64,000 nt of DNA from Piscinibacter lacus (GTDB lineage Bacteria > Pseudomonadota > Gammaproteobacteria > Burkholderiales > Burkholderiaceae_C): the NCBI RefSeq assembly GCF_016735685.1, contig NZ_JAERRA010000002.1:496001-560000 (forward strand). Reading direction: 5' to 3'. The notes below the pieces were generated by a model, which worked only from the letters and a program-made list of their open reading frames with translations, was not told the DNA's origin and made no database searches. Position numbers and translations under genes: made by a program. Position 1 is the first letter of the stretch; each line of letters opens with the position of its first letter. Shown in pieces: positions 44,979 to 54,812 of this stretch.

Positions 44979-46358
44979 GTGAACCTCGAATTTCAATTGA
45001 TGCGTGCGGGTCGGGCCCTTGAAGCCGCACTGGGCCGCCACCGCCGCCGGGTCACGGCCGCCGTGATCGTCCTGCTGACCGGCAGCGCCGTCACCGCCTT
45101 CGGCGTGGCGCCGCTGGTGCCTGATGCGGCTGAACTGCCGCAGCGCCTGGTCCAGCAAGACCTGCCGGGCGATGCCGCGCTGCAAGAGCAGTTGCTCGCG
45201 CTGGACGAGCACAGCCTGGCCCTCTATCGCAGCGACCTGAGCCGTGCGGGCGACACCGTGGATTCGCTGCTCAAGCGCCTGGGCGTGGACGATCCGGAAG
45301 CCGCGCGCTTCCTGCGCACCGACCCGGCCGGCCGCGAAGTGCTTGCCGGCCGGCCCGGCAAGATGGTGCAGGTGCTGGCCGAGGGCGGCCGCATGATCTC
45401 GCTGACCCTGCGCTCGCCCTCGCCGCTGGACGAGCGGGCCAGCACCCACTTCCACCGGCTGGAGATCAAGCGCCTGGCGGGCGGCGGCTTCACCGCCCGC
45501 ACCGCGGAAGTGCCGTATGCGGTGCAGACCCGCCTCAGCTCGGGCACGATCGTCAGCTCGCTTTACGCCGCGGCCGACGACGCCAAGCTGCCCGACGCCG
45601 TCACCAACCAGCTTGCCGAGCTGTTCGGTGCCGACATCGACTTCCGCCGCGAGCTGCGCCGCGGCGACACCTTCTCCGTGCTCTACGAAGGCCTGATGGC
45701 CGACGGCGAGCCGGTGGCCTGGGCCCAGGGCGCCGGCCGCGTGCTGGCGGCGCGCTTCGAGAACGGTGGCGAGGTCCATGAGGCCATCTGGTTCCAGGAA
45801 CCCGGCAAGCGCGGCGCTTACTTCGACCCCAAGGGCCGCAGCAAGAACCGCATGTTCCTGGGCTCGCCGCTGGCTTTCTCGCGCGTGACCTCGGGCTTCG
45901 CGATGCGCATGCACCCGATCAGCGGCCGCTGGAGCCAGCACAAGGGCGTCGATTACGGTGCGCCGACCGGCACACCGGTGCGCTCGGTCGGCGAAGGCGT
46001 GGTGTCCTTCGCGGGCCGTCAGAACGGCTACGGCAACATCGTGATGATTCGCCATGCGGGCGGTCACGAGACCCGCTACGCCCACCTCAGCCGCATTTCA
46101 GTACGCCAGGGGTCGCGGGTCGAGCAAGGCCAGCTCATCGGCGCCGTCGGCGCCACCGGCTGGGCCACCGGCCCGCACCTGCACTTCGAATTCCTCGTCG
46201 GCGGCGCCCAGGTCGATCCGGTCCGCATGGCCCGCGCCTCGGCACCAGTCACGCTGTCGGAAGCCGCTCGCGCCAGCTTCGCGCAGAGCGCGCGCTCGGC
46301 CAGCCTGCAACTCAGCGCGGCGGCCGGTTCCGCCAACCAGGGCGAGCGCTTCGAGTGA
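44979..46358 (+). CDS. M23 family metallopeptidase (cell-wall endopeptidase)
   Basis: This 459-residue envelope protein has one N-terminal membrane anchor (about 25-45), a long periplasmic region and a C-terminal LytM/M23 domain. The domain has zinc ligands H321 and D325 (HKGVDYGAPTG) and H400/H402 (GPHLHFEF). It probably cleaves peptidoglycan cross-links during growth or division. It is taken from GTG 44979; an in-frame ATG at 45000 is an alternative. anmK follows 71 bp downstream, a frequent partner in cell-wall recycling. Confidence 0.92.
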   Translation: MNLEFQLMRAGRALEAALGRHRRRVTAAVIVLLTGSAVTAFGVAPLVPDAAELPQRLVQQDLPGDAALQEQLLALDEHSLALYRSDLSRAGDTVDSLLKRLGVDDPEAARFLRTDPAGREVLAGRPGKMVQVLAEGGRMISLTLRSPSPLDERASTHFHRLEIKRLAGGGFTARTAEVPYAVQTRLSSGTIVSSLYAAADDAKLPDAVTNQLAELFGADIDFRRELRRGDTFSVLYEGLMADGEPVAWAQGAGRVLAARFENGGEVHEAIWFQEPGKRGAYFDPKGRSKNRMFLGSPLAFSRVTSGFAMRMHPISGRWSQHKGVDYGAPTGTPVRSVGEGVVSFAGRQNGYGNIVMIRHAGGHETRYAHLSRISVRQGSRVEQGQLIGAVGATGWATGPHLHFEFLVGGAQVDPVRMARASAPVTLSEAARASFAQSARSASLQLSAAAGSANQGERFE

Positions 46359-46429
46359 GCGCCCTCGCGGCGGCGGTCCCGGGGGACCGCCGCCCGTCTG
46401 ACCCGCCCGGCCCCCTGAATCGGCCTTCC

Positions 46430-47560
46430 ATGCTGACGCTGGGCCTGATGTCCGGCACCTCGACCGACGGGGTGGACGGCGCCTTGGTCGACTGGCATCC
46501 CGGCGGCATGCCAGGTTGGGGTCGCGTTCTGGCTTGCGCGCACCGGCCGCTGCCGGCCCCGCTGCGGGCCGAGCTGCTGGCCCTGAACCATCCGGGGCAT
46601 GACGAACTGCACCGCGCCAGCCTTGCCGCCCAGGGCTTGATGGCCGTCTGCGCCGAGGTGGTTGAGGCCGTGCTGGCCGCCTCCGGCCAGGCTGCGGCGG
46701 CCATCGCCGCGCTGGGCTTGCACGGCCAGACGGTGCGGCACCGGCCGGATCCGGCCGACGGCGGCTACACCCTGCAACTGGCCGCGCCAGCCCGCCTGGC
46801 CGAGCGCTGCGGCATCGCGGTGATCGCCGATTTCCGCAGTCGCGACATCGCCGCCGGAGGCCAAGGCGCACCGCTGGTGCCGGCCTTCCATCAAGCCCTG
46901 TGGGCCCAGCCCGGGCAGGATGTGGCGGTGCTGAACCTCGGCGGCATCGCCAACCTCAGCCTGCTGCCCGCGCAGGGCGCGGTGACCGGCTTCGACACCG
47001 GACCGGCCAATGTGCTGATGGACCTCTGGATCGCCCGCCAGCGCGGCCTGGCCCACGATGCCGACGGTGCCTGGGCCGCCAGCGGCCGGGTGCTGCCCGC
47101 CCTGCTGGCCCGCGGCCTGGCCGATCCCTACTTCGCCCGGCCCGCGCCCAAGAGCACCGGCCGCGACCACTTCCATGCCGACTGGCTGGCCCGCTGGCTG
47201 GACGGCGACGGTGCAGCCGCCCCGGAAGACGTGCAGGCCACCCTGCTTGCGCTGACGGTGCAGTCCATCGCCCAGGCCCTGCAGGCCTGGCGGCCCGGCG
47301 CGGCGCCCGGTGGCGCGCCACGGCCGCTGATCGTCTGCGGCGGCGGGGCCTTCAACGGCGCGCTGCTGCGCGGCCTGCAAGCCGCCCTGCCCGACTGGGC
47401 GGTGGCGAGCAGCGCCGCGCACGGCCTGCCGCCGCAGTGGGTCGAGGCCACCGCCTTCGCCTGGCTGGCTCGGGCCCACTTGCTGGGCGAGCCCGGCAAC
47501 CTGCCGGCCGTCACCGGCGCACGCGGGCCGCGCATCCTTGGCGCCTGCTACCCGGTCTGA
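46430..47560 (+). CDS. anmK: anhydro-N-acetylmuramic acid kinase
   Basis: It phosphorylates and opens 1,6-anhydro-MurNAc released from peptidoglycan turnover. The N-terminal ATP site GLMSGTSTDGVDGALVD, GLHGQTVRHRP, LNLGGIANLSLLP and GFDTGPANVLMD are diagnostic. Length 376 is typical. ATG 46430 gives MLTLGLMSGT, the family start; the frame is open further upstream. Confidence 0.96.
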   Translation: MLTLGLMSGTSTDGVDGALVDWHPGGMPGWGRVLACAHRPLPAPLRAELLALNHPGHDELHRASLAAQGLMAVCAEVVEAVLAASGQAAAAIAALGLHGQTVRHRPDPADGGYTLQLAAPARLAERCGIAVIADFRSRDIAAGGQGAPLVPAFHQALWAQPGQDVAVLNLGGIANLSLLPAQGAVTGFDTGPANVLMDLWIARQRGLAHDADGAWAASGRVLPALLARGLADPYFARPAPKSTGRDHFHADWLARWLDGDGAAAPEDVQATLLALTVQSIAQALQAWRPGAAPGGAPRPLIVCGGGAFNGALLRGLQAALPDWAVASSAAHGLPPQWVEATAFAWLARAHLLGEPGNLPAVTGARGPRILGACYPV

Positions 47561-47589
47561 TCGGGCCCTCGGCGCGGCGGCCGCCCATG

Positions 47590-47623
47590 AAAAAAGCGCC
47601 CGGGGCCGAAGCCCGGGGCGCTT
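47590..47623 (-). terminator. rho-independent terminator of erpA
   Basis: On the minus strand a GC-rich stem (AAGCGCCC pairing with GGGCGCTT, plus an inner GGGC/GCCC) is followed by six U. It lies 48 bp after the erpA stop. The plus-strand side lacks a U-tract, so it serves erpA rather than anmK. Confidence 0.85.
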
Positions 47624-47671
47624 GTCGGACGGGCCGGATCCGCGCAGCGGCCCGGCCGGTCGGCGGAAGGC

Positions 47672-48055
47672 TCAGACCGAGAAGGACGAGCCGCAACCGC
47701 AGGTGGTGGTGGCGTTCGGGTTCTTGATCACGAACTGCGCGCCTTCCAGGTCGTCCTTGTAGTCGATCTCGGCGCCGGCCAAGTACTGCAGGCTCATGGC
47801 GTCGATCAGCAGGGTGACGCCGTTCTTCTCCATCGAGGTGTCGTCCTCGTTGACGATCTCGTCGAAGGTGAAGCCGTACTGGAAGCCCGAGCAGCCGCCG
47901 CCTTGCACGAAGACGCGCAGCTTCAGCTCGGGGTTGCCCTCCTCGTCGACGAGTTGCTTGACCTTGTCGGCCGCGCTGTCGGTGAAGACGATCGGCGCCG
48001 GCGGGGCGCTGGGCAGGATGCTGGGGCTGGTGCTGGTTTCGGCCAGGGCGCTCAT
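47672..48055 (-). CDS. erpA: iron-sulfur cluster insertion protein ErpA
   Basis: This A-type carrier delivers Fe-S clusters to apo-proteins. The three cluster cysteines are C55 ([11 protein letters not shown]), C119 and C121 (CGCGSSFSV). The 127 residues include a Ser/Pro-rich N-terminal extension of about 20. ATG 48055 has a GGAGGA RBS. It lies downstream of rplM-rpsI but is separated by a hairpin and its own promoter candidate. Confidence 0.96.
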   Translation of the reverse strand: MSALAETSTSPSILPSAPPAPIVFTDSAADKVKQLVDEEGNPELKLRVFVQGGGCSGFQYGFTFDEIVNEDDTSMEKNGVTLLIDAMSLQYLAGAEIDYKDDLEGAQFVIKNPNATTTCGCGSSFSV

Positions 48056-48104
48056 GGGATTCCTCCTCGGGAAGCGGGTTGCGGTCCAAGCCGCGGTGAG
48101 GCGT

Positions 48105-48110
48105 ATTGTG
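48105..48110 (-). promoter_or_regulatory. putative -10 box (CACAAT) of erpA
   Basis: The minus strand reads GTCCACAATACG about 50 bp before erpA. CCACAATA also occurs before the fdh structural operon. Confidence 0.4.
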
Positions 48111-48122
48111 GACCCGGAAACA

Positions 48123-48148
48123 GACAAGCCGCCCGGGGGCGGCTTGTC
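48123..48148 (-). terminator. terminator-like hairpin after rpsI
   Basis: GACAAGCCGCC and GGCGGCTTGTC form a perfect 11-bp stem with a CGGG loop, 56 bp after the rpsI stop. On the minus strand only TGTTT follows, so the U-tract is weak. Confidence 0.6.
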
Positions 48149-48203
48149 GTGGGGACGGGCATGAGGACTTGGCCGGGCCAGGTCCTCCACCCATCGGCCG
48201 GGA

Positions 48204-48596
48204 TCAGCGCTTGCTGAACTGCTTGGCGCGACGGGCGCCGTGCAGACCGACCTTCTTCCGCTCGACTTCGCGGGCGTCGCGGGTGACGAAGCCCGCGCGG
48301 CTCAGTTCGGGCTTGAGGGCCGAGTCGTAGTCGATCAGGGCGCGGGTCAGGCCGTGACGCACAGCGCCTGCCTGGCCAGATTCGCCGCCGCCGTGGACAT
48401 TGACCTTGATGTCGAAGGCTTCGCCGTTGTTCGTCAGCAGCAGGGGCTGCTTGACGATCATGATCGAGGTCTGGCGGCCGAAGTACTGCTCGACCGGCTT
48501 GCCATTGACCGTGATCTGGCCGGTGCCCTTCTTGATGAAGACCCGCGCCACCGAAGACTTGCGACGGCCGGTGCCGTAATTCCAATTGCCGATCAT
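48204..48596 (-). CDS. rpsI: 30S ribosomal protein S9
   Basis: This 130-residue small-subunit protein has a C-terminal tail reaching the P-site t[39 protein letters not shown] and the end [14 protein letters not shown] are fully conserved features. It is 9 bp downstream of rplM, the universal rplM-rpsI pair. Confidence 0.98.
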   Translation of the reverse strand: MIGNWNYGTGRRKSSVARVFIKKGTGQITVNGKPVEQYFGRQTSIMIVKQPLLLTNNGEAFDIKVNVHGGGESGQAGAVRHGLTRALIDYDSALKPELSRAGFVTRDAREVERKKVGLHGARRAKQFSKR

Positions 48597-48605
48597 CGCC
48601 GCTCC

Positions 48606-49034
48606 TTAGATCTCAAGCGTCTTGGGCTGCTGGGCGGTGTGCGGGTGCGAGGCACCGGCATACACCTTCAGCTTCTTGACCATCGCGTAACCGAGCGGGC
48701 CCTTGGGCAGCATGCCCTTGACGGCCTTTTCGAGTGCGCGGCCCGGATGCTTGGCCTGCATGTCCTTGAACTTCGTGGCGTAGATGCCGCCGGGGAAGCC
48801 CGAGTGACGGTAGTAGATCTTGTCGTTGGCCTTGTTGCCGGTGACCCGGAGCTTGTCGGCGTTGACGATGACGATGAAATCGCCGGTATCGACGTGAGGC
48901 GTGTAGATGGGCTTGTGCTTGCCACGCAGACGGAGAGCGACTTCGCTGGCCACTCGTCCGAGCACCTTATCGGTGGCATCAATCACAAACCACTCGTGCG
49001 TCACATCAGCCGGTTTGGCGCTGAAGGTCTTCAT
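48606..49034 (-). CDS. rplM: 50S ribosomal protein L13
   Basis: This 142-residue large-subunit assembly protein ([56 protein letters not shown]) matches uL13 over its full length. ATG 49034 is used. The 5' leader of about 175 nt carries a hairpin, which could host autogenous control as known for rplM in E. coli. Confidence 0.98.
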   Translation of the reverse strand: MKTFSAKPADVTHEWFVIDATDKVLGRVASEVALRLRGKHKPIYTPHVDTGDFIVIVNADKLRVTGNKANDKIYYRHSGFPGGIYATKFKDMQAKHPGRALEKAVKGMLPKGPLGYAMVKKLKVYAGASHPHTAQQPKTLEI

Positions 49035-49186
49035 GACGAATCCAAGAGTGGAAACTGGGCTGGAATCCGGCGCGGTCGGTGCCCCTTGTGGTGCCGCGGA
49101 TGCGGCGGGGGGCCTCTTAGGCGCCGCGTGGCCTTGACCCGAAGGCGCCGCGCTCCTTTGCGCAGGCCCCAGAACCGCGGACACGT

Positions 49187-49211
49187 CTTCCTGCAGCCAA
49201 AAAACAGGAAG
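49187..49211 (-). other. hairpin in the rplM leader
   Basis: CTTCCTG (49187-49193) and CAGGAAG (49205-49211) form a 7-bp stem with an 11-nt loop that is U-rich on the RNA. It lies just after the predicted rplM transcription start. A role in L13 feedback is possible but not shown. Confidence 0.4.
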
Positions 49212-49217
49212 CCTGCG

Positions 49218-49223
49218 AGTGTA
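49218..49223 (-). promoter_or_regulatory. putative -10 box (TACACT) of rplM-rpsI
   Basis: The minus strand reads GGCTACACTCGCAGG, similar to the rpsU box (CCTATACTCGCG). The -35 is not consensus. It lies in the 281-bp gap divergent from the GNAT gene. Confidence 0.5.
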
Positions 49224-49315
49224 GCCGGAAAGCGCTGCACCTCTGCGATCTCATCGAGACCAAGCCAAGTGGCTGCGTTGACGGTGCGGTTTCGGGTTTA
49301 CCCTTAGTATGGGCC

Positions 49316-50041
49316 ATGAACCCCGAGCGAGCGATCCCGACCGATCCCGTGCTGCTGCGCGAGCCCAGCCCCCTGCCCCCCGCGCAGCGCACCGGCGCGC
49401 TGCGGCGCTGGGTGCCGATCCGCTCGCTGACGGCACAGGACCGCAAGGCGCTCGCCACGCATCTGCTGGCCCTGGATGCCGACGACCGCTACCTGCGCTT
49501 TGGCCAGGCCCTGTCGGATGCGCAGATCCTGCATCAGGTCGAGGCCATGGATTTCGGCCGCGACGAGGTCTTCGGCATCGTCAACCGCCGCCTGCAACTC
49601 ATCGCAACCGCCCACCTAGCCTATGCACCCGAGGCGGAACGCATCGGCCGGCTGGCGATGGCCGAGTTCGGCGTCTCGGTGCTGCCCCGGGTGCGCGGCC
49701 GCGGCTACGGGGAGCGGCTCTTCGACCATGCCGTCATGCATGCCCGCAACCGCGGCATCGCGACCCTCTACATCCATGCCCTCAGCGACAACCGCGTGAT
49801 GCTGCACATCGCCCGCAAGGCAGGCGCCATCCTGGAGCGCGAGGGCAACGAATCCGAAGCCTGGCTGCGCCTGCCGCCCGACACCCTGGCCAGCCGCTTC
49901 GAGGAACTGGTCGAGACGCATGCGGCCGCCTTCGACTACCACCTCAAGCAACAGGCCCAGCGCGTGGGCGAGCTGATCGAGGTCGTCGGCGAAGTGCGCG
50001 AGCACCTGCGGCGCGAGGGCGGCGGCAGCGCACAGCAGTGA
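49316..50041 (+). CDS. GNAT family N-acetyltransferase
   Basis: This 241-residue protein has a GNAT core between about 35 and 190. RYLRFGQALSDAQIL and the acetyl-CoA loop LPRVRGRGYGERLFDHAVMHARNRG are visible, then NRVMLHIARKAGA. A C-terminal helical extension (about 195-241) could be a coiled coil. The acceptor is unknown. It is upstream of srkA on the same strand (33-bp gap). Confidence 0.85.
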   Translation: MNPERAIPTDPVLLREPSPLPPAQRTGALRRWVPIRSLTAQDRKALATHLLALDADDRYLRFGQALSDAQILHQVEAMDFGRDEVFGIVNRRLQLIATAHLAYAPEAERIGRLAMAEFGVSVLPRVRGRGYGERLFDHAVMHARNRGIATLYIHALSDNRVMLHIARKAGAILEREGNESEAWLRLPPDTLASRFEELVETHAAAFDYHLKQQAQRVGELIEVVGEVREHLRREGGGSAQQ

Positions 50042-50074
50042 GGCCGCGGCCCGCCCGCATGCGACCATCCCCCG

Positions 50075-51124
50075 ATGGCCGCTGACGCACACCCCGCCCC
50101 CGAGGCCCCCTATGCGGAGCTGACGCCGCACCGCATCCTCGACCGGCTGGAAGACCTCGGCCTGTTCGGCGACGGCCGCCTGCTGCAACTCAACAGCTAC
50201 GAGAACCGCGTCGTCCAGGCGGGGCTGGAGGACGGCGGCTTCGTCGTGCTGAAGTTCTACCGCCCGGGCCGCTGGACCGAGGCGCAGATCCTGGAAGAGC
50301 ACAGCTTCGCAGCCGAACTGGCCGCGGCGGAGGTGCCAGTGATCGCGCCGCTGGTGCTGCAGCCGGTGGACGGCGCAAGGCTGCGCGACGAAGCGCCGCC
50401 GCTCGAACACCTGGGCCGCCCTGCGACCCTGGCCCGGCGCGGCGCGCTGCGCTGGGCCGTCAGCCCGCGCGCCGGCGGCCGCACGCCCGAGCTGGACGAC
50501 CCCGAGGTGCTGCTGCGCATCGGCCACTGCCTGGGCCGCATGCATGCCGTCGGCCGGCGCCAGCCCTTCGCGCACCGGCCGCGGCTGGACCTGGCCCGGC
50601 TCGGCGAACAAGCCCGCGCGACCGTGCTGGCCAGCCCGCACCTGCCGCTGGACCTGGCCGGCCGCTGGCGCGACACGGTCGATGCCCTGCTCGACCGCGT
50701 GCGCGAGCGCTTCGCCGCCCAGCCCGGCTTGCGCTGGCTGCGCGCCCACGGCGACTGCCACCCCGGCAACCTGCTGTGGACGGAGGCCGGCGGCCCGCAC
50801 TTCGTCGACCTTGACGATTGCGGCACCGCCCCAGCCGTGCAGGATCTGTGGATGCTGCTGCCCGGCGACGAAGCCGGCAGCCGCCAGGCCCTGGCCGCCC
50901 TGCTGGAAGGCTATGAGGCCTTCTGCGACTTCGACCCGGCCGAGCGGCGCCTGATCGAACCACTCCGCAGCCTGCGCCTCATCCACCACAGCGCCTGGCT
51001 GGCCCAGCGCTGGGCCGACCCGGCCTTCCCCGCCGCCTTCCCCTGGTTCGACAGCCCGAGCTACTGGGCGCAGCAGACGGTGCAGTTGCAGGAACAGATC
51101 GAGCGGCTCGACGAGGGCCGCTGA
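50075..51124 (+). CDS. srkA: stress response kinase A (YihE/RdoA family)
   Basis: This 349-residue Ser/Thr kinase-like protein has an APH fold. ENRVVQAGLEDGGFVVLKFYRPGRW holds the ATP lysine, the catalytic loop is HGDCHPGNLLW and the metal site is FVDLDDCGTAPAVQDLWML. In E. coli, SrkA protects against stress-induced death. It converges with htpG. Confidence 0.93.
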   Translation: MAADAHPAPEAPYAELTPHRILDRLEDLGLFGDGRLLQLNSYENRVVQAGLEDGGFVVLKFYRPGRWTEAQILEEHSFAAELAAAEVPVIAPLVLQPVDGARLRDEAPPLEHLGRPATLARRGALRWAVSPRAGGRTPELDDPEVLLRIGHCLGRMHAVGRRQPFAHRPRLDLARLGEQARATVLASPHLPLDLAGRWRDTVDALLDRVRERFAAQPGLRWLRAHGDCHPGNLLWTEAGGPHFVDLDDCGTAPAVQDLWMLLPGDEAGSRQALAALLEGYEAFCDFDPAERRLIEPLRSLRLIHHSAWLAQRWADPAFPAAFPWFDSPSYWAQQTVQLQEQIERLDEGR

Positions 51125-51162
51125 GCGGCACACGCCCGGCCCGGCGGCCGGCCGCGTGCCGC
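51125..51162. terminator. GC-rich hairpin between srkA and htpG
   Basis: GCGGCAC (51125-51131) pairs with GTGCCGC (51156-51162), with further GGCC/GGCC pairing inside. It fills the 42-bp convergent gap. There is no U-tract on either strand, so it may slow but not fully terminate transcription. Confidence 0.45.
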
Positions 51163-51166
51163 CGCC

Positions 51167-53059
51167 TCAGGCGCTGAGCAGCGCGTTCACACGACGCACA
51201 TAGGCGGCTGGGTCCTCAAGCTGGCCGCCCTCGGCCAGCCAGGCCTGGTCGAAGAGGATCTGGGCCAGGTCGCCGAAGCGGGTGCCGTCCTCGCGCAGGG
51301 TGTCGAGCTTCTTCAGCAGCGCATGCTCGGGATTGACCTCCAGCACCGGGCGAAAGGGCGGCGCGTCCTGGCCGGCCTGCTTGAGCAGGCGGGCCAGGTG
51401 GCCGCTCATGTCGCCTTCCTCGCTGACCAGGCAGGCCGGCGACTCGACCAGGCGGGTGGTCACGCGCACATCCTTGGCCCGCTCGGTCAGCGCGGCCTTG
51501 AGCTGCTCGACCAGCGGCCGGGCGGCCTCGGCGGCGGCCTCGGCCTGCTGCTTCTCGGCCTCGTCGGCCAGCTTGCCCAGATCGACCGCGCCCTTGGCGA
51601 CGCTCTGCAGCGGCTTGCCTTCGAATTCGTGCAGGTGGCTGAGCAGCCACTCGTCGACGCGATCGGTCAGCAGCAGCACCTCGATGCCCTTCTTGCGGAA
51701 GACTTCGAGCTGCGGGCTGCCCTGGGCCGCCGCCAGGCTGTCGGCGGTCAGCACATAGATGGCCTCCTGGCCTTCCTTCATGCGGGCCACGTAGTCGGCC
51801 AGGGACACGCCCTCCTCGGCCTGGGTCGAGGCAAAGCGCAGCAGCTTGGCCAGGCGTTCCTGGTTGGCGTAGTCCTCGCCGATGCCCTCCTTGAGCACCG
51901 CGCCGAAGTCCTTCCAGAAGGCCGCGTACTTGGCGCGCTCGGCCGCATCCTCGCTGGTGGCCAGCGCCTCCAGCATCGACAGCACGCGCTTGGTCGAGCC
52001 CTCGCGGATGGCCTTCACGTCGCGGCTTTCCTGCAGCAGCTCGCGACTGACATTGAGCGGCAGGTCGTTGGAATCGATCACGCCCTTGACGAAGCGCAGG
52101 TAGACCGGCATCAGCGCCTCGGCATCGTCCATGATGAAGACGCGCTTCACATAGAGCTTCACGCCGCCGCGCTTGTCGCGGTTCCACAGGTCGTAGGGCG
52201 CCTTGGCCGGGATGTAGAGCAACTGCGTGTACTCGCTGCGGCCCTCGACGCGGTTGTGCGTGTGGGCCAGCGGTGGCGTGCTGTCGTGGCTGAGCTGCTC
52301 GTAGAAGGCGTGGTAGTCGGCTTCGCTCAGCTCGGCCTTGGGTCGCGCCCACAGGGCGGCGGCCTTGTTGACGGTCTCCCACTCGTCGGCGACGGTCTGC
52401 GCGCCCTTCTCGGCATCCCAGATCTCCTTGCGCATCTGGATGGGCAGGGAGATGTGGTCGGAGTACTTGCCGACGATGGCAGCCAGCTTCCAGCGCGAGA
52501 GGAACTCGCCCGCATCCTCGCGCAGGTGCAGGATCACGTCGGTGCCGCGCGGCGCGCGCTCGATGGCCTCGACCTCGAAATCGCCGGTGCCCGCGCTGCT
52601 CCAGCGCACGCCCTGCGCGGCCGGCAGGCCGGCCCGGCGCGATTCCACCGTGATGCGGTCGGCGACGATGAAGCCCGAATAGAAGCCCACGCCGAACTGG
52701 CCGATCAGGCTGGCGTCCTTCTTCTTGTCGGCATCGAGCGCGGCCATGAACTCGCGGGTGCCGCTCTTGGCGATGGTGCCGAGGTGGGCGATGGCTTCGT
52801 CCGCGCTCAGGCCGATGCCGTTGTCGCTGATCGTGAGCGTGCGGGCCTCGGCATCGAAGGCGATACGGATGCGCAGCTCGCGGTCCTCGCCCCACTTGCT
52901 GTCGTCGGCCAGGGCCTCGAAGCGCAGCTTGTCGCAGGCGTCGGAGGCGTTGGAGACCAGCTCGCGCAGGAAGATCTCCTTGTTCGAGTACAAGGCATGG
53001 GTCACGAGGTGCAGCAACTGCTGGACCTCGGCCTGGAAGGCATGGGTGTGCTTGCTCAT
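51167..53059 (-). CDS. htpG: heat shock protein 90 (HtpG)
   Basis: This ATP-dependent chaperone has 630 residues. The N-terminal GHKL ATPase is seen in [43 protein letters not shown] and [15 protein letters not shown]. The middle domain has [21 protein letters not shown], and a C-terminal dimerisation domain follows. ATG 53059 gives [17 protein letters not shown] sigma-32 promoter lies about 95 bp upstream, so it should be heat-induced. Confidence 0.98.
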   Translation of the reverse strand: MSKHTHAFQAEVQQLLHLVTHALYSNKEIFLRELVSNASDACDKLRFEALADDSKWGEDRELRIRIAFDAEARTLTISDNGIGLSADEAIAHLGTIAKSGTREFMAALDADKKKDASLIGQFGVGFYSGFIVADRITVESRRAGLPAAQGVRWSSAGTGDFEVEAIERAPRGTDVILHLREDAGEFLSRWKLAAIVGKYSDHISLPIQMRKEIWDAEKGAQTVADEWETVNKAAALWARPKAELSEADYHAFYEQLSHDSTPPLAHTHNRVEGRSEYTQLLYIPAKAPYDLWNRDKRGGVKLYVKRVFIMDDAEALMPVYLRFVKGVIDSNDLPLNVSRELLQESRDVKAIREGSTKRVLSMLEALATSEDAAERAKYAAFWKDFGAVLKEGIGEDYANQERLAKLLRFASTQAEEGVSLADYVARMKEGQEAIYVLTADSLAAAQGSPQLEVFRKKGIEVLLLTDRVDEWLLSHLHEFEGKPLQSVAKGAVDLGKLADEAEKQQAEAAAEAARPLVEQLKAALTERAKDVRVTTRLVESPACLVSEEGDMSGHLARLLKQAGQDAPPFRPVLEVNPEHALLKKLDTLREDGTRFGDLAQILFDQAWLAEGGQLEDPAAYVRRVNALLSA

Positions 53060-53154
53060 GAGGCGTGGGGCAGGGTCGCGAAGATCGAAAAGCCGCCCGT
53101 AGGCGCAGGCCGGCAGGGCCGCCGCGAACGGGCTTCCGGGTAACACCCAAGTAG

Positions 53155-53180
53155 ATGGGGCGGGCCACCCGGCTTTCAAG
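53155..53180 (-). promoter_or_regulatory. sigma-32 heat-shock promoter of htpG
   Basis: The minus strand has CTTGAAA (53180-53174), a 13-bp spacer and CCCCAT (53160-53155) followed by CTA. This matches the RpoH consensus CTTGAAA-N11-16-CCCCAT at every position. Confidence 0.85.
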
Positions 53181-53252
53181 GCCGGGGAACCACAGGCCCG
53201 CTGACGGCTCAGCCCATAAGCTCGCCGCCCCAGAAGAACAGAAGGAGACGCC

Positions 53253-54791
53253 ATGCCCCAGCCCACCGACCGCCTGGCCGTGCCCCCCGAAGCCGCTGCA
53301 TCGGCAAGCGGCCTGCCCGATCTGGCCCCGGCCGCTGAAGCCGCCGCCAGCGCCTGGCCGGCGAGTGCGGCCGGCGGCCTGGATGCCGCCGTGGCCGTGC
53401 CCGCCGAAGCCGCCCGCTGGACGCTGGACACCCTGCGCGACCTGGACCCGGTGCTCGGCCTGGCCGGCCTGGTCATCGTCGCCGTGCTGGCCGGCGATCT
53501 GGTGCAACGCCTGCTCAAGCTGCCGCGCCTGCTGGGCTGGATGGCCATCGGCCTGCTCGCCGGCCCGCCGGCCCTGCGCCTGATGGCGCCGGCCGATCTG
53601 GACCCCTGGAAGCCGCTGATCGACCTGGCCATGGGCGTGCTGCTCTTCGAGCTGGGCAGCCGGCTGCGGCCGCGCTGGCTGATCGACAACCCCGGCCTCG
53701 CGCTGCAGATCGGCGCCAGCGCCCTGGCCGCGGGCGGCCTGGTCGGCCTCAGCCTGGTCGCCCTGGGTGCACCGGCGGGCGCCTCGGCCCTGGTGGCGGC
53801 GGTGGCCATGAGCAGCTCGCCGCTGATCGCCATGGCCCTGCTGCATGCCAGCCAGCCGCGCGGCCAGGTGACCGAGCGCCTGCTGATGGCCAGCGCCTTC
53901 AGCAGCGTGCTGGCCGTGCTGGCGGTGCAGGCCCTGACCGTGCTGGCCCCGCCGCTGGTGGGCGGGGCCGGCGCGACGGCGGCCGAGAGCGGCTGGCTGC
54001 CGGCCCTGCTGCGGGCCGGCATGGTGCTCAGCGGCAGCGTGATGTTGGGCCTGGCTGCGGCGCTGGCCCTGGACGCCCTGACCCGACCGGTGCGCGATGC
54101 CGGCACCCATGCCGTGCTGCAACTGGCCATGCTGGTGGTGGCGGCCCTGCTGGCCGGCGGCTGGAAGTTCTCGCCCATGTTGACCCTGCTGGTGCTGGGC
54201 ATGGCGGCGCGGGCGCGCATGGGCCACCGGCTCAGCGTTGCGCCCCAGCTCGGCAGCGCCGGGGCCGCGCTGGGCGTGCTGCTCTTCGTCAGCCTGGGCC
54301 TGCTGTCGACCCTGGACGGGCTGGCCACCGTCTGGCCCTGGGTGCTGGCCATCGTGCTGGCCCGCGCCCTGGGCCTGAGCCTGGGCGTGCTGGGCACGGC
54401 CCGGCTCAGCGGCCTGGGCTGGCGCCAGGCCGGCGCCCTGGCCCTGGCCCTGCAATCGATGACGCCCACCGCCCTGCTGCTGGGCCTGGGCAGCTATGCC
54501 TGGACCCTGGGCCGGGACGAGGCCGAGCAGGCCCTGTGGCAGGCGCTGATGATCGCCACCACGCTGATGCAGTTGCTGGGGCCGGTGCTGGGCCGCTTCG
54601 CCCTGGCCCAGGTGGCGGGCGAGGTCAGCCCGCCCGCCCGCAGCCCCGGCCCGCGCGCCGGGCCGCCGGCCAGCCCGGCCGTGCCGCCGGCGGCCAGCCC
54701 CGGGGCGGCCGGCCCCCTGCCCGCCGTTCCGCAGGCCGCTGCAGCGGGGCCGCTGCTCGGCGCGCCCGAGCGCCCGCCCACCCGCGCCTGA
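53253..54791 (+). CDS. CPA2-type cation:proton antiporter membrane domain
   Basis: This 512-residue protein has an Ala/Pro-rich N-terminus (1-50), about twelve membrane helices of the Na+/H+ exchanger fold and a Pro/Ala-rich cytoplasmic tail (about 455-512). [18 protein letters not shown] and [17 protein letters not shown] resemble KefB/KefC and YbaL, but the TrkA-N (RCK) domain of those proteins is absent. The ion specificity is unknown. ybdK follows 21 bp downstream. Confidence 0.87.
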   Translation: MPQPTDRLAVPPEAAASASGLPDLAPAAEAAASAWPASAAGGLDAAVAVPAEAARWTLDTLRDLDPVLGLAGLVIVAVLAGDLVQRLLKLPRLLGWMAIGLLAGPPALRLMAPADLDPWKPLIDLAMGVLLFELGSRLRPRWLIDNPGLALQIGASALAAGGLVGLSLVALGAPAGASALVAAVAMSSSPLIAMALLHASQPRGQVTERLLMASAFSSVLAVLAVQALTVLAPPLVGGAGATAAESGWLPALLRAGMVLSGSVMLGLAAALALDALTRPVRDAGTHAVLQLAMLVVAALLAGGWKFSPMLTLLVLGMAARARMGHRLSVAPQLGSAGAALGVLLFVSLGLLSTLDGLATVWPWVLAIVLARALGLSLGVLGTARLSGLGWRQAGALALALQSMTPTALLLGLGSYAWTLGRDEAEQALWQALMIATTLMQLLGPVLGRFALAQVAGEVSPPARSPGPRAGPPASPAVPPAASPGAAGPLPAVPQAAAAGPLLGAPERPPTRA

Positions 54792-54812
54792 GCGCCCCCA
54801 CCGGAGCCCCCG

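Noticed and set aside
53160-53201. Possible riboswitch before the antiporter (stems GCGGGCC/GGCCCGC and CCCGGC/GCCGGG)
   Set aside because: The bases coincide with the htpG sigma-32 promoter, and no known riboswitch consensus was recognised.
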